Below, piece by piece: positions 63,368 through 64,000 of a DNA stretch of 64,000 nucleotides. Both the position numbers and the translations under genes were made by a program. The stretch is taken from the NCBI RefSeq assembly GCF_013044135.1, contig NZ_JABEPP010000005.1:175001-239000 (forward strand), read 5' to 3'. This stretch comes from Enterovirga aerilata. GTDB lineage: Bacteria > Pseudomonadota > Alphaproteobacteria > Rhizobiales > Beijerinckiaceae. Position 1 is the first letter of the stretch. The number at the start of each line of letters is the position of its first letter. The notes beneath the pieces are model-generated. The model was not told the origin of the DNA, searched no databases, and saw only the letters and a list, made by a program, of their open reading frames with translations.

Positions 63368-63835
63368 CTAGCGCTGCCTGAACATCGAATGCTCCACCCG
63401 GTCGCCGGGCCGGATGCCGAGACGCCTCGCGCTCCCGCCCACCAGCTCGAGGACGCCGAGCACGGGCTCGCCCGACTCGATCGTACGCGTCGACAGCGGC
63501 TCCGTGTTCTCGGCGATGCGGGCGATCGTGCCGTCGGGGCGGATGAACAGCATGTCGAGCGGGATGTAGGTGTTCTGCATCCACATGGCGACGGGCTCGA
63601 CCCGGGCGAAGTCGAACAGCATGCCGCGATCGGCGGCCATGCTGCGCCGGTACATGAGGCCCTGCGCGCGGTCCGCATCCGTGCGCGCCACTTCGACCTG
63701 GAAGGCGTGCCGCTGGCCCGACTGCGTGACGATCGTCAGCGGCTCGAAGGCCTGCGCCCAGGCCAGAAGGGGCGCGACAAGGAGGGCGAGGACGAACGCG
63801 GCCCAAGGGGACCGCGCTGCAAGACCGGCTCGCAT
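63368..63835 (-). CDS. DUF192 family exported protein
   Basis: A 155-residue protein with a signal peptide (ending LLAWAQA) and a DUF192 domain: GLMYRRSMAADRGMLFDF, WMQNTYIPLDMLFI and VLELVGGSARRLGIRPGD. Function unknown. It lies 3 bp downstream of the cold-shock gene, the usual order in alphaproteobacteria, so they form an operon. Confidence 0.93.
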   Translation of the reverse strand: MRAGLAARSPWAAFVLALLVAPLLAWAQAFEPLTIVTQSGQRHAFQVEVARTDADRAQGLMYRRSMAADRGMLFDFARVEPVAMWMQNTYIPLDMLFIRPDGTIARIAENTEPLSTRTIESGEPVLGVLELVGGSARRLGIRPGDRVEHSMFRQR

Positions 63836-63838
63836 CAG

Positions 63839-64000
63839 TCAGTGCGAGGCGGGAAGCGCGCTCTGCGCAAGCCGCACCTCGGCGGCCATCTGGCCCTTCG
63901 AGCCGTCGCCGTAGCGCACGAAGACCCGCTCGCCCGGCTTCAGCTCCGCGATGCCGTAGCGGCGCAGCGTCTCCATGTGGACGAAGATGTCCGGCGTGCC
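63839..64000 (-). CDS. Cold-shock protein, 3' part (5' end outside window)
   Basis: The last 53 codons of a cold-shock gene. IFVHMETLRRYGI and LKPGERVFVRYGDGSKGQMAAEV are the C-terminal half of a CSD, matching the second domain of the two-domain CspA-like proteins in alphaproteobacteria. It binds single-stranded RNA or DNA. The rest lies beyond position 64000. Confidence 0.88.
   Translation of the reverse strand, partial: GTPDIFVHMETLRRYGIAELKPGERVFVRYGDGSKGQMAAEVRLAQSALPASH

Overview
The window is a stretch of bacterial chromosome of very high G+C (roughly 68-70%) from an alphaproteobacterium, most likely Hyphomicrobiales/Rhizobiales close to the Methylobacteriaceae, Salinarimonadaceae or Chelatococcaceae. 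The placement is by inference. It rests on the response regulator CpdR, a DUF4164-ZapA pair, an NDUFS4-like complex I subunit, a double-domain-type cold-shock protein followed by a DUF192 gene, an mmgR/suhB-type small RNA, TadE/TadG genes and AT-rich Zur operators. Nearly all of the DNA is coding, and no insertion sequence, prophage, CRISPR array, rRNA or origin was seen.

Layout. Positions 1-7.9 kb hold a periplasmic M23 endopeptidase (5' end outside the window), GluQ, an AlkA-type glycosylase, a hydroxypyruvate-isomerase-family enzyme divergent from a dihydroxy-acid dehydratase, two coupled tiny membrane proteins, a beta-hydroxyacid dehydrogenase and a DoxX protein. From 7.9 to 20.7 kb come a lipoprotein hydrolase, a frameshifted small exported protein, a rhodanese-type sulfurtransferase, a PHB-depolymerase-family esterase, the EF-P modification genes epmB-epmA divergent from efp, an aminotransferase, an orphan ABC solute-binding protein, a GH3 beta-glucosidase and a Sel1-repeat protein coupled to thiE. 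From 21.4 to 29 kb lies a central carbon block on the minus strand (tkt, gap, a coiled-coil membrane protein gene, pgk, fba). It is interrupted by a zinc-regulated cobW GTPase with a small partner gene.

From 29 to 37 kb are DUF4164-zapA, a winged-helix protein whose N-terminus lacks a normal start codon, CsbD, a minimal zincin, a CNNM/CorC membrane protein and malic enzyme. The ends of this block carry what look like C-terminal remnants of two toxin genes (MazF/PemK and PIN/VapC). From 37 to 45.8 kb are mutS, a tadE-tadG pair, a membrane protein, znuA behind a second Zur operator, and ruvB without ruvC/ruvA. The 45.8-56.2 kb segment is the cell-envelope and division operon ybgC, a phosphodiester glycosidase gene, tolQ-tolR-tolA-tolB-pal-cpoB, then tilS and ftsH, closed by a strong terminator. 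The last 8 kb hold DUF72, hsp20 with a possible RNA thermometer, a lysophospholipase-like hydrolase overlapping hisN, an mmgR-type sRNA, hutG, cpdR, otnK, an NDUFS4-like gene, tRNA-Pro(UGG), a small lipoprotein, DUF192 and the end of a cold-shock gene.

How the parts fit. Most genes are housekeeping. The Tol-Pal system, FtsH and CpdR tie envelope constriction and proteolysis to the cell cycle. tkt/gap/pgk/fba serve the pentose, glycolytic or Calvin routes. cobW and znuA share near-identical operators and form the visible part of a zinc-starvation regulon. The PHB-depolymerase-like esterase and the mmgR-type sRNA both point to polyhydroxybutyrate metabolism. I did not find a clearly new multi-gene defence or mobile system. 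The strongest leads are the zinc regulon with its unnamed cobW partner, the sRNA, the toxin remnants, the start-codon and frameshift anomalies, and the accessory genes set inside conserved operons.
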